A model generated the notes under the pieces. It had not been told where the DNA came from. It saw nothing but the letters and a program-made list of their open reading frames with translations, and ran no database searches. This document shows positions 1-8,387 of a stretch of DNA of 64,000 nucleotides, piece by piece. Position 1 is the stretch's first letter, and every line of letters starts with the position of its first letter. The translations under genes and the position numbers were made by a program. This DNA comes from Brevibacillus brevis (lineage in GTDB: Bacteria; Bacillota; Bacilli; Brevibacillales; Brevibacillaceae). The stretch is taken from assembly GCF_900637055.1 (NCBI RefSeq), contig NZ_LR134338.1, positions 5,362,501-5,426,500 of the forward strand, in the 5' to 3' direction.

Positions 1-559
1 CTGGCACCCCCGGTTGGCTGTGGGCCGTAAACAACACAGTCGCTTCGGAACGGTTGTCCATGGAAAGCCATTGCAGTGCCGTTCGTAGGCGAAGACTGAT
101 CGCTTCTGCAATACCCGGATAGCGGTGCCAATGATTGATTTCTACAACCGGAATATTCGCACCGCTGGCTTCGAGCGCCTTTCGAACACTCTGATAATAG
201 GCTGCCGTTCCCGTTCTCGAATACAAGGGAGATGTCGGAAACGCATACAACTCGGTAACGCCATCTGCGACCATTTGTTGAATCGTCTCGTGTACAAAAG
301 GAGACGTATGCTTCGTAGCTTGATAGACTTTGATTCGCTCGCCGCCTCCAGTTTGATTTAACCGCCGCTCCAAGGCCGAGGCTTGCCGAGCGGTTACCGA
401 GCCGAGCGGATCTGCAACGCCAATTGATTGAAAGCGTGTCTTGGCAGCCTTCAACGTATCCGGCGAAGGAATTTTGCCGTGAAACAGATGGGTATAAAAG
501 GGCAATATATCATCGATTGATTGAAGTGAGGCGTAAGACAACATGAGCAGGGCTTTCAT
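1..559 (-). CDS. Ferrochelatase-like protein, 3' end outside the window
   Basis: The 186 codons seen align by eye along the N-terminal half of Bacillus coproporphyrin ferrochelatase (CpfC/HemH): an IGxxxPL...T-x-QA-x-LE-x-LN block, then TKHTSPFV where CpfC has LKHIEPFI, and a terminal FTAHSQPG in place of SAHSLP, which carries the active-site histidine. The family inserts iron into coproporphyrin III. The N-terminal motif is LMLSYAS where CpfC has VMAYGTP, so this may be a divergent paralogue and not the housekeeping enzyme. The start is ATG at 559, with AAAAGGAG about 13 bases upstream. A terminator separates it from the amidohydrolase genes upstream. Family assignment is fairly sure; activity is not. 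Confidence 0.72.
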   Translation of the reverse strand, partial: MKALLMLSYASLQSIDDILPFYTHLFHGKIPSPDTLKAAKTRFQSIGVADPLGSVTARQASALERRLNQTGGGERIKVYQATKHTSPFVHETIQQMVADGVTELYAFPTSPLYSRTGTAAYYQSVRKALEASGANIPVVEINHWHRYPGIAEAISLRLRTALQWLSMDNRSEATVLFTAHSQPGVP

Positions 560-611
560 CTGATTTTCGCAACTCCTTTTGGCTATTCTACACGAAGACC
601 TTGCTCTTCAA

Positions 612-646
612 CAAAAAAGACGACCCCTGATCGTTCAGAAGTCGTC
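612..646 (-). terminator. Rho-independent terminator after the abgB-like gene
   Basis: A GACGAC/GTCGTC stem, extended by TCTGA/TCAG pairing, is followed on the minus strand by a run of six T. It lies 22 bases past the stop of the AbgB-like gene. Confidence 0.8.
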
Positions 647-667
647 CGTGTTATTTCCGTGTATCTC

Positions 668-2077
668 TTATTTTTTTACAGAAGGCATAACACCCTCTGG
701 AATCGGACATACATACGTTTGACCGCCCAGACGCTGTTTCAGCTCGGCTTTTGCCTGTTCGATCAGCTCTGGTTTTTTCAGCATGTCAATAGCTGTAGAA
801 GCCATGACTTTCCCCGCATGCAGCATCCCTTTATGTGCCATGGACGTTGCCCCGAGAGACACCCATTGCCAAGAATGCAGCGTGGAACCGTTAATATAGC
901 ACGCAGTTGTGCATTGCGCAGTTGGCGTAATCCAGCTCACATCGCCTACATCCGTTGAGCCGTTCAGCGGGATTTTTGATCCATCGTATGGGTTAAGCCA
1001 CGTCACCATGTCTGGTGCAGGTGTGTCCGCCGACAGTTTTTCCGATGTAGCGAGTTCCTGCTTGGACAGCGTCGCACGCATTTCTTTTGCCAATTGCAGT
1101 TCCGCTTCATCATGTACAGGGACGCCCAGCTCCTGAAAGTTTTTGTACATAACCTCTTCGAGCAGCTTGTTTTGCACGAGGTTCGAGCACGCTTTGTCGA
1201 ATACGATCTCTACTTCTGTTTCGGTCATAAGAGCAGCACCTTGCGCAATTTTGCATACGCGCTCGTAAATTTCCTGTACTTGATCAACCTTTGGCGCACG
1301 TACGAGATAGAGCACCTCTGCTTTTGGCTGAACCACATTTGGCGACAAGCCGCCGGAGTTCGTGATGGCATAGTGCACACGTGCTTCCGGGATGATGTGC
1401 TCACGCAAGTAGTTCACGCCGACGTTCATCAATTCCACAGCATCCAGTGCGCTTCGACCGAGATGTGGACTTGCTGCCGCATGGGCACTCTTTCCTTTGA
1501 ACTTGAAGTAAATTTGATAGTTCGCGAGCGAATCGATGGACATGATGCTGTTGTAGCCCATTGGGTGCCAGCAAAGTGCGAAGTCTACATCGTCAAACAA
1601 TCCTGCTCGCGCCATGAACGCTTTCCCGGAGCCGCCTTCCTCCCCTGGGCAGCCGTAGTAACGAACAGTCCCCGTCATGTTGTTCTCTTCCATATACTCT
1701 TTCACGGCAACGGCTGCCGCAAGAGAAGCGGTACCAAGCAAGTTGTGTCCACAGCCATGGCCGTTTGCTCCCGCTACGAGAGGCTCTTCTGTAGTTTGGC
1801 CTTTTTTCTGACTCATGCCCGACAGAGCATCGAACTCTCCCAAAATCGCCACGACAGGATTGCCGCTGCCAAAGCTTCCGATGAAGGCCGTTTTGATACC
1901 ACCTACTCCGCGTTCTACCTGAAAGCCTTCTCCTTCGAGTGTTTGAGCCAACAGCTCAGCAGATTGGTACTCTTCAAAGCGCGTCTCCGCGAAATCCCAA
2001 ATCTGGTCGCTCACCTTGATAAAGGCATCTCGTTTATTCTCAATCATTTCTGCAATTCGCTTGGTATGCATTCGCAA
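668..2077 (-). CDS. abgB: M20-family amidohydrolase, AbgB-like
   Basis: About 469 residues of the M20D metallopeptidase family. The GHGCGHN motif (about 106-112) and CPGEEGG (about 143-149) are the metal and catalytic segments. Length and motifs fit subunit B of p-aminobenzoyl-glutamate hydrolase, which cleaves the folate breakdown product to p-aminobenzoate and glutamate in the cytoplasm. It follows an AbgA-like gene by 55 bases on the same strand, matching the abgA-abgB order. No abgT transporter is present. The start is uncertain: TTG at 2077 is about 4 bases from AGAGG, while ATG at 2071 would have about 10. Other amido-acid substrates are equally possible. Confidence 0.82.
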   Translation of the reverse strand: MRMHTKRIAEMIENKRDAFIKVSDQIWDFAETRFEEYQSAELLAQTLEGEGFQVERGVGGIKTAFIGSFGSGNPVVAILGEFDALSGMSQKKGQTTEEPLVAGANGHGCGHNLLGTASLAAAVAVKEYMEENNMTGTVRYYGCPGEEGGSGKAFMARAGLFDDVDFALCWHPMGYNSIMSIDSLANYQIYFKFKGKSAHAAASPHLGRSALDAVELMNVGVNYLREHIIPEARVHYAITNSGGLSPNVVQPKAEVLYLVRAPKVDQVQEIYERVCKIAQGAALMTETEVEIVFDKACSNLVQNKLLEEVMYKNFQELGVPVHDEAELQLAKEMRATLSKQELATSEKLSADTPAPDMVTWLNPYDGSKIPLNGSTDVGDVSWITPTAQCTTACYINGSTLHSWQWVSLGATSMAHKGMLHAGKVMASTAIDMLKKPELIEQAKAELKQRLGGQTYVCPIPEGVMPSVKK

Positions 2078-2132
2078 ACATCCTCTCTGCCCTCGTTGTC
2101 CACGTGCTTTTTCGCTCAGTTAGGAACGTTTT

Positions 2133-3392
2133 TTACGTCAGCAATCGTCTTGCAATTCGGTTCAAAAGCGCTACGCTGCGTGGCAAAATCTCTTCTTGTA
2201 TATCGAATTTTGGATGGTGGTGAGGCGCAGGGATATCCGTACCGATTGCCATGTACGTTCCTTTTCCGCCACGATCCTGAACGCGTTTAATCATAAAGCT
2301 GGCATCTTCACTGCCCATCGAATTGTAATCGCCGTGCTTAAAGGAATGGAAGCCTTCTACCTGCTTGGCTTCTTCCAGTGCCAGCTCTGCCATCTCCACA
2401 TCATAGTTGATCGGGATTGCTCCCCCGACGACTTCGATCTTGTAGTCGAGCTCATGCATAGCAGCACTGTGCGCGATGATGTTGCGCACGCGGTTTTCTA
2501 CTTCTGCATTTACTTCTTCGGTAATGGAGCGAGTCTCCACAACCATCTTGGCATAGGCCGGAATGATGTTCGCTGCTGTTCCGCCTTCTAGCACACCCAC
2601 ATTGACTCTCGTATCACCCGTGCTGAAGCGCGGAATCGCATGAATGTTCAACAGGGCGGTAGCCGCTCCGAGCAATGCATTTTTCCCCTGTTCTGGCGAT
2701 GCACCAGCATGAGAAGAAACACCGTAGAAATGCGCCATCATTTTCGTGGTAGCCAAAAATCCGTAAGAACCGCCGTGCACCTCACCCAGCGGCACATTGA
2801 CACCCAAATGGTTGCAGAAAATATAGTCAACATCGTCCAAATGACCTTTTTCCACGATCGCATACGCACCGCGCACACCTTCTTCGGCTGGTTGGAAGAT
2901 CAGTTTGAGCGTACCGGAAAAATCTCCTGCTGCAAGCGCTTCTGCCAATCCCAAGCCAATCGTGGTATGACCGTCGTGAGCGCAAGCATGCATGTTGCCT
3001 TCATAATGGGAGCGGAAGCCATTCGCTTGTGGAAAATGGTCTTGCTCCGTACTTTCCAATACAGGCAGTGCGTCCATGTCAAAACGGAAAGCAACCGTTG
3101 GTCCAGGTGCCTTCCCTTTCTTCACACCGATCACTGCTGTATAGCCACCGCGCATTTTTTCAACGATCGCCGGGTTTGCACCGTCACGCAAAGCTCTTTC
3201 ATACGCTGCCTCGAGAACCGCCTCGGAAGGCAAGCCCCGACGGGAATCTCCATCGATTGCTTCTTGTCCGTATATGACCTCATAGCCGAGGGACGTCAAA
3301 ATCTCTACTACCTTGGATGCGGTACGGAACTCCGTAAAACCCACCTCTGGATGTCTATGAAAATCTCTTCGCAACGAAACCAGATCCAACAT
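2133..3392 (-). CDS. abgA: M20-family amidohydrolase, AbgA-like
   Basis: A 419-residue M20D amidohydrolase. It shows FRFDMDALP (about 102-110), the metal-binding CAHDGH (137-142) and QPAEEG (167-172), followed by the lid domain and the shared C-terminal metal site (GSEDASFM, PHHHPKFD). The closest family pattern is subunit A of p-aminobenzoyl-glutamate hydrolase; IAA-amino-acid hydrolase-like amidases look similar. ATG at 3392 has a clear AGGAGG 9 bases upstream. It is the first gene of a two-gene operon with the AbgB-like gene. The upstream gene on the same strand is a regulator, but two long palindromes lie between. Confidence 0.85.
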   Translation of the reverse strand: MLDLVSLRRDFHRHPEVGFTEFRTASKVVEILTSLGYEVIYGQEAIDGDSRRGLPSEAVLEAAYERALRDGANPAIVEKMRGGYTAVIGVKKGKAPGPTVAFRFDMDALPVLESTEQDHFPQANGFRSHYEGNMHACAHDGHTTIGLGLAEALAAGDFSGTLKLIFQPAEEGVRGAYAIVEKGHLDDVDYIFCNHLGVNVPLGEVHGGSYGFLATTKMMAHFYGVSSHAGASPEQGKNALLGAATALLNIHAIPRFSTGDTRVNVGVLEGGTAANIIPAYAKMVVETRSITEEVNAEVENRVRNIIAHSAAMHELDYKIEVVGGAIPINYDVEMAELALEEAKQVEGFHSFKHGDYNSMGSEDASFMIKRVQDRGGKGTYMAIGTDIPAPHHHPKFDIQEEILPRSVALLNRIARRLLT

Positions 3393-3613
3393 CGTTCAAT
3401 TCCTCCTGTTAACTCTGGAGCATGTGTTTTTCCATGCCCAGGTCCGATAGGCAAGCTCTAGAAATATGAGAAGACTGGCAAATGTAAACCCTTACAAATA
3501 TGCGAATATTAAAAGACATTTTCGCTTAATTGAATTATATAGTTGGCTCGCTGTTTTTTCAATAGAAGTTGTTAGACTTCTTGAAAAATAACGAACATTT
3601 TCCTGCTGTTGTT

Positions 3614-3835
3614 GCTGTTGTCGTGGGAGGAAACAGGAGAAAACGCTCAGATTCTAGGGCCACCCGCTGCGGGATTGACTGCCCGACTCCATGCAAAAAG
3701 CGAAACCGCGTCCAAAATAGTCCATTCAGGATGTGTTTCAGAGGTGGACGCTTAAGGGCGTGTTTCGCTTTTTGCATTGCGTCTCGGTCGGTGTCCCTAA
3801 GATCTTCGCTTATTTCTCCTGTTTCCTCTACGAGC
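3614..3835 (+). repeat. Long palindromic element, type A copy 1
   Basis: A 222-bp imperfect palindrome. Outer arms are AGGAAACAGGAGAAA (left) and TTTCTCCTGTTTCCT (right). A second, inner pair of arms is GCAAAAAGCGAAAC and GTTTCGCTTTTTGC. The left tip GCTGTTGTCGTGGGAGG matches the shared tip of the other elements; the right tip on the opposite strand is GCTCGTAG. It recurs at 9916-10138 with few changes. It has no convincing gene: open frames across it come from the palindrome. Confidence 0.85.
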
Positions 3836-3889
3836 TTTCCGTGTTTTAACGGGCTTTTAAAGATTTAAAAAATTGAAGAAACGTAATCA

Positions 3890-4107
3890 GTTACGACAGA
3901 GAAGAATATTTCCAGACGTAGCGACTTGTGGAGTCCTACCGAGCGAAGAAGGGATTCGCGGGCAAAAGAAACGCAACCGTGCCCATACGACGTAGCGGCT
4001 ACCACTTTTGCGTTTCCCCGCGAATCCCTTCGGAGCGGACAGTCTTAACCCTCAGCAGGACGGAGCCTGGAGCCTAGACTGGAAATATTCTTCTCTCCAC
4101 CGCAGCC
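3890..4107 (-). repeat. Long palindromic element, type B copy 1
   Basis: A 218-bp imperfect palindrome with outer arms GAGAAGAATATTTCCAGAC and a near-complement ending in GTCTGGAAATATTCTTCTC (the copy 1 right arm differs by one base). Inner arms carry GGGATTCGCGGG / CCCGCGAATCCC and AAACGCAA / TTGCGTTT. Read on the minus strand it begins GGCTGCGGTGG just after the terminator of the regulator gene. Together with type A it forms a composite at 3614-4107 that recurs at 9916-10410. Confidence 0.85.
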
Positions 4108-4120
4108 ACATAATATGAAA

Positions 4121-4146
4121 GAACACCCGAAGCCTCTCGAGTGTCC
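4121..4146 (-). terminator. Hairpin directly after the regulator gene
   Basis: GAACAC/GTGTCC and CGA/TCG stem immediately past the stop codon, followed on the minus strand by TTTCAT. The T tract is short, so it is a moderate terminator. Confidence 0.55.
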
Positions 4147-5451
4147 TCATTTCTTTAACTGATAAAGCTTCTTCGGTCGTCCACGCACTGCCTGCTGCTC
4201 TTCCCCGCTAAACTCGGCCAAATCCACTTCGCACAGGCTGCCCATGATGCGCTGTGCATTCCGTACCGTCATCGACAAGTGCGAAGCGATATCCGTCGTC
4301 GAAAACGACTTCCAGCCCATACGCTGAACCAGCGCACGCAGCTTGTGATACGATTTGACACTTACATTGGCACGGTTCAGCTTTTCCAACAACTCGCGAT
4401 CACTGGAGCGGAACGAATAAGCGAGTTCCTCTGTTTCTCCCACCGATTCCATCATGACTCCATTATCCTGTACGACGACAATGCCAGCCCCCGGTCGTTC
4501 TTTTGCGTGCTGGATTGCTTTTCGCGCATTGTTTTCCGCAGAAAAAGCTGTATCCCCAAAGCCTACACCTACTGCAACCGGAACCTCTGCCTCCAAAGAG
4601 AGTTGTTCTACTGTATGTCGTAGCATTTCTATCTCTCTTTGAATCGCACCGCGCGAACTGAAAATCTGGTAGCGTCCGTTGCCATTTGCCAGCAGAGAAC
4701 CGTCCAGCCGATCGCAGAGCGCCAGCAGAATTTGTCTGACTTTCAGCTCCAGGTGCTGCAAGTAAAAGCGCGTGCTCGCCCGCTCGGGAATCTTGTCAAA
4801 CTGCTCCAGCTCTATGATCTCTACCCCGATTTGTGTGTCCTTGAAATAGGAGGTTTTCACCTTTTCGATGACGATTTTCATCGCCTGACGAATCTCCATT
4901 TTCGTCATCAGGACACGATAGACAGGAATGCCTTCCTCGCGCAGCGCATGTTCAACCACAGAAAACGTGGTGAACGCTCCTTGTGTCTTGCCTTCACGCC
5001 ACAGCGATACATGAAACTGCGTGATTGTATCGAGGTCAAAATTCTCGTCGTACATACTGACGTAAATCCCCTCTTCGGGTATGTCCAGCTCCGACATCGC
5101 CTCGCGCAAATGCGTTCCTTCCGAATCAATCATATCAATGGATACACGGTTCACGGCCGTATTTTGATCAATCGACATCTGAATAAAGCAGCGGTACAGA
5201 TTCGAACCGTTCGGTGGGCAATACACGATATTGGCATCCGGGCTGAGTACGTTTTTCGCAATCGTAAACGGAATCGGGCCAGAGAAAAACCATCCATTTA
5301 AATCTGCATGATGCTCCAGCACGATCTTGCTTACTTCCCGCACGTCTTCGTAACGAAACGGAACAAATTCGATTTCATGCTCAAACTCATTCGCGACCGC
5401 CAGTATCCGTTCCACCGAAGGAAGCGGTCCTACAACACCGATTCTATACAT
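4147..5451 (-). CDS. Transcriptional regulator with GGDEF-like domain and C-terminal helix-turn-helix
   Basis: 434 residues with no signal peptide or membrane segment. Residues from about 1-200 form an alpha/beta sensing region that I do not recognise. The middle (about 225-345) has GNGRYQIFSSRGAI and VPVAVGVGFGDTAFSAENNARKAI. This resembles the nucleotide-cyclase fold (GGDEF or GTP cyclohydrolase III) without a GGDEF active site. The last 75 residues look like a winged helix that ends with a basic RGRPKKLYQLKK tail. The start is ATG at 5451 with GGAGA 10 bases upstream. Lying upstream of the two M20 amidohydrolase genes and near an orphan OppA gene, it may control peptide or amide use; that is inference. 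Confidence 0.65.
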   Translation of the reverse strand: MYRIGVVGPLPSVERILAVANEFEHEIEFVPFRYEDVREVSKIVLEHHADLNGWFFSGPIPFTIAKNVLSPDANIVYCPPNGSNLYRCFIQMSIDQNTAVNRVSIDMIDSEGTHLREAMSELDIPEEGIYVSMYDENFDLDTITQFHVSLWREGKTQGAFTTFSVVEHALREEGIPVYRVLMTKMEIRQAMKIVIEKVKTSYFKDTQIGVEIIELEQFDKIPERASTRFYLQHLELKVRQILLALCDRLDGSLLANGNGRYQIFSSRGAIQREIEMLRHTVEQLSLEAEVPVAVGVGFGDTAFSAENNARKAIQHAKERPGAGIVVVQDNGVMMESVGETEELAYSFRSSDRELLEKLNRANVSVKSYHKLRALVQRMGWKSFSTTDIASHLSMTVRNAQRIMGSLCEVDLAEFSGEEQQAVRGRPKKLYQLKK

Positions 5452-5558
5452 AAGGGAGTTTTCTCCTACCTGTTTATGATAGACACCTTTTCCTCATTCA
5501 TATCATGTACGGTTCTCTTTGTCCATCGAATGCCAAATGTGTTGCTGAACGAAAAAAA

Positions 5559-5593
5559 GAACTGATGGCTATATACACCTTAACCATCAGTTC
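5559..5593 (-). terminator. Terminator after the GWV-repeat gene
   Basis: Ten-pair stem GAACTGATGG/CCATCAGTTC followed on the minus strand by seven T. It is 19 bases past the stop. Confidence 0.85.
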
Positions 5594-5612
5594 GAACTTT
5601 ATTTGAATATGA

Positions 5613-6179
5613 CTAATAGCGATTCAAGTTTTTAATGTACTTGCCAGCAGCCACTTGGCTCTCGTAAACCCATCCTGGAGGAACAGGTGAATATTTGCTT
5701 ACTAATAATACGGTTCCATAAGGAGCTCCAACGACATTCATGATCGTTTTGCTATCATAGTTTTCTCTCGACATAACCCATCCAGTTGGAATGGGGGAGA
5801 ACTTGGTCACATTGAACTCCGTACGATAAGTTGCTCCTATTACATATTTGATCACCCGACCAGCTACTTCATCTCTTAAAACTACCCATCCCGCTGGAAC
5901 GGGAGAATATTTGCTAACTCGTAACTCCTCACCATAGGGAGCACCTGCTGTATTTTTAATAAGCTTGGAACCTAGATCTTCACGAATGACGACCCACCCC
6001 GGTGGGACAGCAGCAGATTTTCGAATCCATTCCTCATCTGAACTCCATCTGGCAGAAACTAATGAATGTTCTTTCTGCTCACCAACACTAGATGGTATGT
6101 TTGCTGCTTGAATCGGAGACGTTAACACTGCAGAAAATACGGCTACACTTAATGCTGAAAAAACCATTTTCTTGAACAT
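5613..6179 (-). CDS. Secreted GWV-repeat protein
   Basis: A 188-residue exported protein. The N-terminus MFKKMVFSALSVAVFSAVL with a following IQAA is a signal peptide. The rest consists of about four repeats of some 35 residues built on KYSPVPxGWVVxRE, then KxIxNVxGAPYGxxLxV. The protein at 34641-35099 uses a related unit (GSPIPxGWVVIRSSG, NLIKxxNNAPxG). I do not know a named family. The start at 6179 is preferred because GAGGTGG lies about 8 bases upstream; a frame extension to 6209 lacks a site and would bury the signal peptide. Short, regularly spaced beta-type units suggest a binding or structural role outside the cell. Confidence 0.75.
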   Translation of the reverse strand: MFKKMVFSALSVAVFSAVLTSPIQAANIPSSVGEQKEHSLVSARWSSDEEWIRKSAAVPPGWVVIREDLGSKLIKNTAGAPYGEELRVSKYSPVPAGWVVLRDEVAGRVIKYVIGATYRTEFNVTKFSPIPTGWVMSRENYDSKTIMNVVGAPYGTVLLVSKYSPVPPGWVYESQVAAGKYIKNLNRY

Positions 6180-6403
6180 AGTGATTCCCACCTCTCCTAT
6201 CATTAACATCTACCAAAATATACCATGTATTTCAAAATGAGTAAATTTTTAAGAAAAATCAATTTATTTCACACCACTATACCTATCTATCAATACTCTA
6301 AGTAAATATTTTTTATCGAGAAACTAAAAAAATTCCTTTGCTATCGAAAACCCAAGCAAATATTCTGAATATACGTTTTCTATCATTGTAAAGGGGGGTA
6401 TTT

Positions 6404-8035
6404 ATGAAAAAGGGACTGGCAATTGCAACCTGTCTTACCTTGCTTTTCGGGGTACTAGCGGGGTGCTCGAACTCTTCCGCACCTGCTGAACCCACTGGCT
6501 CCACTACACCTGCAGAAGCGACAAAAACAGAGCCGCTGGTGTTAAAATGGAGCATCAACAGCGAGCCGCCTTCGATGGACCCTGGGATCGCCGTCGACGC
6601 GGATTCGTTTGACATGATTTACGCTGCCTTTGAAGGATTGACCAGCTATGACCTGAATGGACAACTCGTCAATGCTACGGCTGAGAGCTTCACCAACTCG
6701 CCAGATTACATGAACTACACCTTCAAAATTCGCAAGGACGCCAAATGGAGCAACGGAGACCCTGTCACTGCCCACGATTTCGTCTATGCGATCAAACGCA
6801 ATCTCGATCCGAAAACAGCATCCGAGTACGCCTATCAGCTTTATTACATTAAAGGAGGAGAGGAGTACAATACGGGGAAAGGCAAAGCAGAAGATGTAGG
6901 CGTCAAGGCTGTAGACGACTACACCGTCGAATTCAACTTGAAGTCACCGACTCCGTTTTTCCGTGAGCTGACCTTCTTCCCAACTCTCTTCCCGTTGCAT
7001 CAAAAAACGCTGGAAGCAAATCCGAAATGGGCGGATGAAGCAAAAACAATCGTGGGAAATGGTCCATTCATCATGGATACGTGGGAGCATAAAAGCAAGA
7101 TCGTCTTTACGAAAAACCCGAACTACTGGGACAAAAACAACGTCAAGCTCGACCGGATTGAAATCGCCATGATCGAGGACAACAATACAGCATTCTCGAT
7201 GTTTGAGAATGGCGACATCGACTGGGGCGGCTATCCTGCGTCAACACTTCCTACAGATGCAATCCCTACTCTCAAAGATGCGGGGAAGCTGATGGTCGCG
7301 GATAATCCGGGCACACAATCCGTCGTTTTTAATACAACCAAACCGCCGTTCAACAATAAAAAAATCCGTCAGGCCTTCGCTTATGCGATCAACCGTCAGG
7401 AAATCATCGATAACATATTGCAGACCGGCGTTCCAGCCGCTTACGGTTGGGTCCCGACTTCCATGGGATTAAAACCAGACGGCTACTTTAAAGAAGACCA
7501 GGCGAAAGCAAAAGCATTGCTGGAAGAAGGTATGAAGGAGCTCGGACTCTCGACCTTCCCGACCGTTACCTACACCTTTGACACGAATGATACCAATAAA
7601 AAGCTGGCAGAAGCCCTGCAAGATCAGTGGAAAAAAGCACTCGGCGTCAACGTGAAGCTGTACACGGCGGAGCTGAAGGTGTACCGCGACATGAGATCGC
7701 AAGCGAATTTTGACATGATCCGTTTCCAATGGGGTGCTGACTTCAACGACCCGATCAACTTCCTGGAGATGTTCCGCGACAAAACGGGCGGAAACAACCA
7801 CCCGGATTGGGAAAATGCCAAGTTCAAAGAGCTGATCGACAAGAGCTACAATGAGCCTGACCTGGACGCACGCAAAAAAATCCTCCTAGAGGCAGAAACC
7901 ATTCTCATGGAGGAAATGCCGCTGGCTCCGATCAACTTCCGCGGAAGCCCTTATGTGAAAAACGACAAGGTGAAGGATTTCATTATCTTCCCGCTGGGAG
8001 GCGCGTACTTCAAGTACACCTCGGTTAATCCGTAG
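6404..8035 (+). CDS. Oligopeptide-binding lipoprotein, OppA/DppE family
   Basis: 543 residues of the SBP_bac_5 family. A lipoprotein signal MKKGLAIATCLTLLFG ends at the lipobox LAGC, so the protein is anchored outside the membrane. Typical blocks follow: SEPPSMDPG near the start, YTFKIRKDAKWSNGDPVTAHDFVYAI, and VGNGPFIM. It captures peptides for an ABC importer. No permease or ATPase gene adjoins it, so it must use another transporter or serve as a sensor. ATG at 6404 has AAAGGGGGG 6 bases upstream. The preceding regulator and amidohydrolase genes suggest peptide or amide scavenging, but they lie on the other strand. Confidence 0.9.
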   Translation: MKKGLAIATCLTLLFGVLAGCSNSSAPAEPTGSTTPAEATKTEPLVLKWSINSEPPSMDPGIAVDADSFDMIYAAFEGLTSYDLNGQLVNATAESFTNSPDYMNYTFKIRKDAKWSNGDPVTAHDFVYAIKRNLDPKTASEYAYQLYYIKGGEEYNTGKGKAEDVGVKAVDDYTVEFNLKSPTPFFRELTFFPTLFPLHQKTLEANPKWADEAKTIVGNGPFIMDTWEHKSKIVFTKNPNYWDKNNVKLDRIEIAMIEDNNTAFSMFENGDIDWGGYPASTLPTDAIPTLKDAGKLMVADNPGTQSVVFNTTKPPFNNKKIRQAFAYAINRQEIIDNILQTGVPAAYGWVPTSMGLKPDGYFKEDQAKAKALLEEGMKELGLSTFPTVTYTFDTNDTNKKLAEALQDQWKKALGVNVKLYTAELKVYRDMRSQANFDMIRFQWGADFNDPINFLEMFRDKTGGNNHPDWENAKFKELIDKSYNEPDLDARKKILLEAETILMEEMPLAPINFRGSPYVKNDKVKDFIIFPLGGAYFKYTSVNP

Positions 8036-8062
8036 GGGAAAGAAAAATCTTGTGTTTGTGCG

Positions 8063-8297
8063 AACATAGTGGTGGGGGAAGAGAAAAACGGGCTCCCTTC
8101 GTTGGTGGCACGCCAACGAGGAAGCAGGGGAGTCCGTCTCCACTCCAAAAAGCGGTACGTCGACCAAAAGCCACCCGATGGGCGGAAGCTTCTCAGCGAA
8201 GAGGTTGGTCGACAAGCGTGTACCGCTTTTTTCCGTTTCGACTGGGTAGGCGTGCCAAGGCCTCCGATCGCTCCGTTTTTCTCTTCCTCTCCGTAGC
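8063..8297 (+). repeat. Long palindromic element, type D
   Basis: A 235-bp imperfect palindrome 27 bases past the oppA-like stop. Outer arms are GAAGAGAAAAACGG and CCGTTTTTCTCTTCC. Inner arms are AAAAAGCGGTAC with GTACCGCTTTTTT, and GTCGACC with GGTCGAC. The left tip ATAGTGGTGGGGGAA and the right tip, GCTACGGAGAGGAA on the opposite strand, match the tips of types A, B and C, though the body is different. Open frames across it are palindrome artefacts. It may end oppA transcripts. Confidence 0.78.
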
Positions 8298-8338
8298 GTT
8301 TTATATTCACGAGTTTTATTAAAACACGTAAACAAACA

Positions 8339-8379
8339 AAACAGGCTGTACCTGTCTTCATAGACGGTACAGCCTGTTT
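8339..8379 (-). terminator. Terminator after tcyP
   Basis: Perfect 13-pair stem AACAGGCTGTACC/GGTACAGCCTGTT, loop of 13, then TTGTTTGTTT on the minus strand. It lies 9 bases past the tcyP stop. Confidence 0.88.
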
Positions 8380-8387
8380 CATTACAT

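Noticed and set aside
1094..2290. A 398-codon frame opposite the AbgB-like gene
   Set aside because: It is cysteine- and histidine-rich nonsense antisense to a well-conserved enzyme and has no ribosome binding site.
3559..3868. Open frames of 72-99 codons on both strands across element A1 (and the matching one across A2)
   Set aside because: They come from the palindrome, differ in length between the two copies, and have no ribosome binding site.
3614..4107. The A-B composite as an insertion sequence or CRISPR array
   Set aside because: There is no transposase frame, no regularly spaced repeat-spacer unit and no cas gene nearby.
4147..5451. The regulator as an active diguanylate cyclase
   Set aside because: The GGDEF active-site motif is absent, and a DNA-binding end is present.
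7886..8382. Frames of up to 149 codons on both strands over element D
   Set aside because: Opposite-strand frames of similar length are expected over a palindrome; none has a start site or family motifs.
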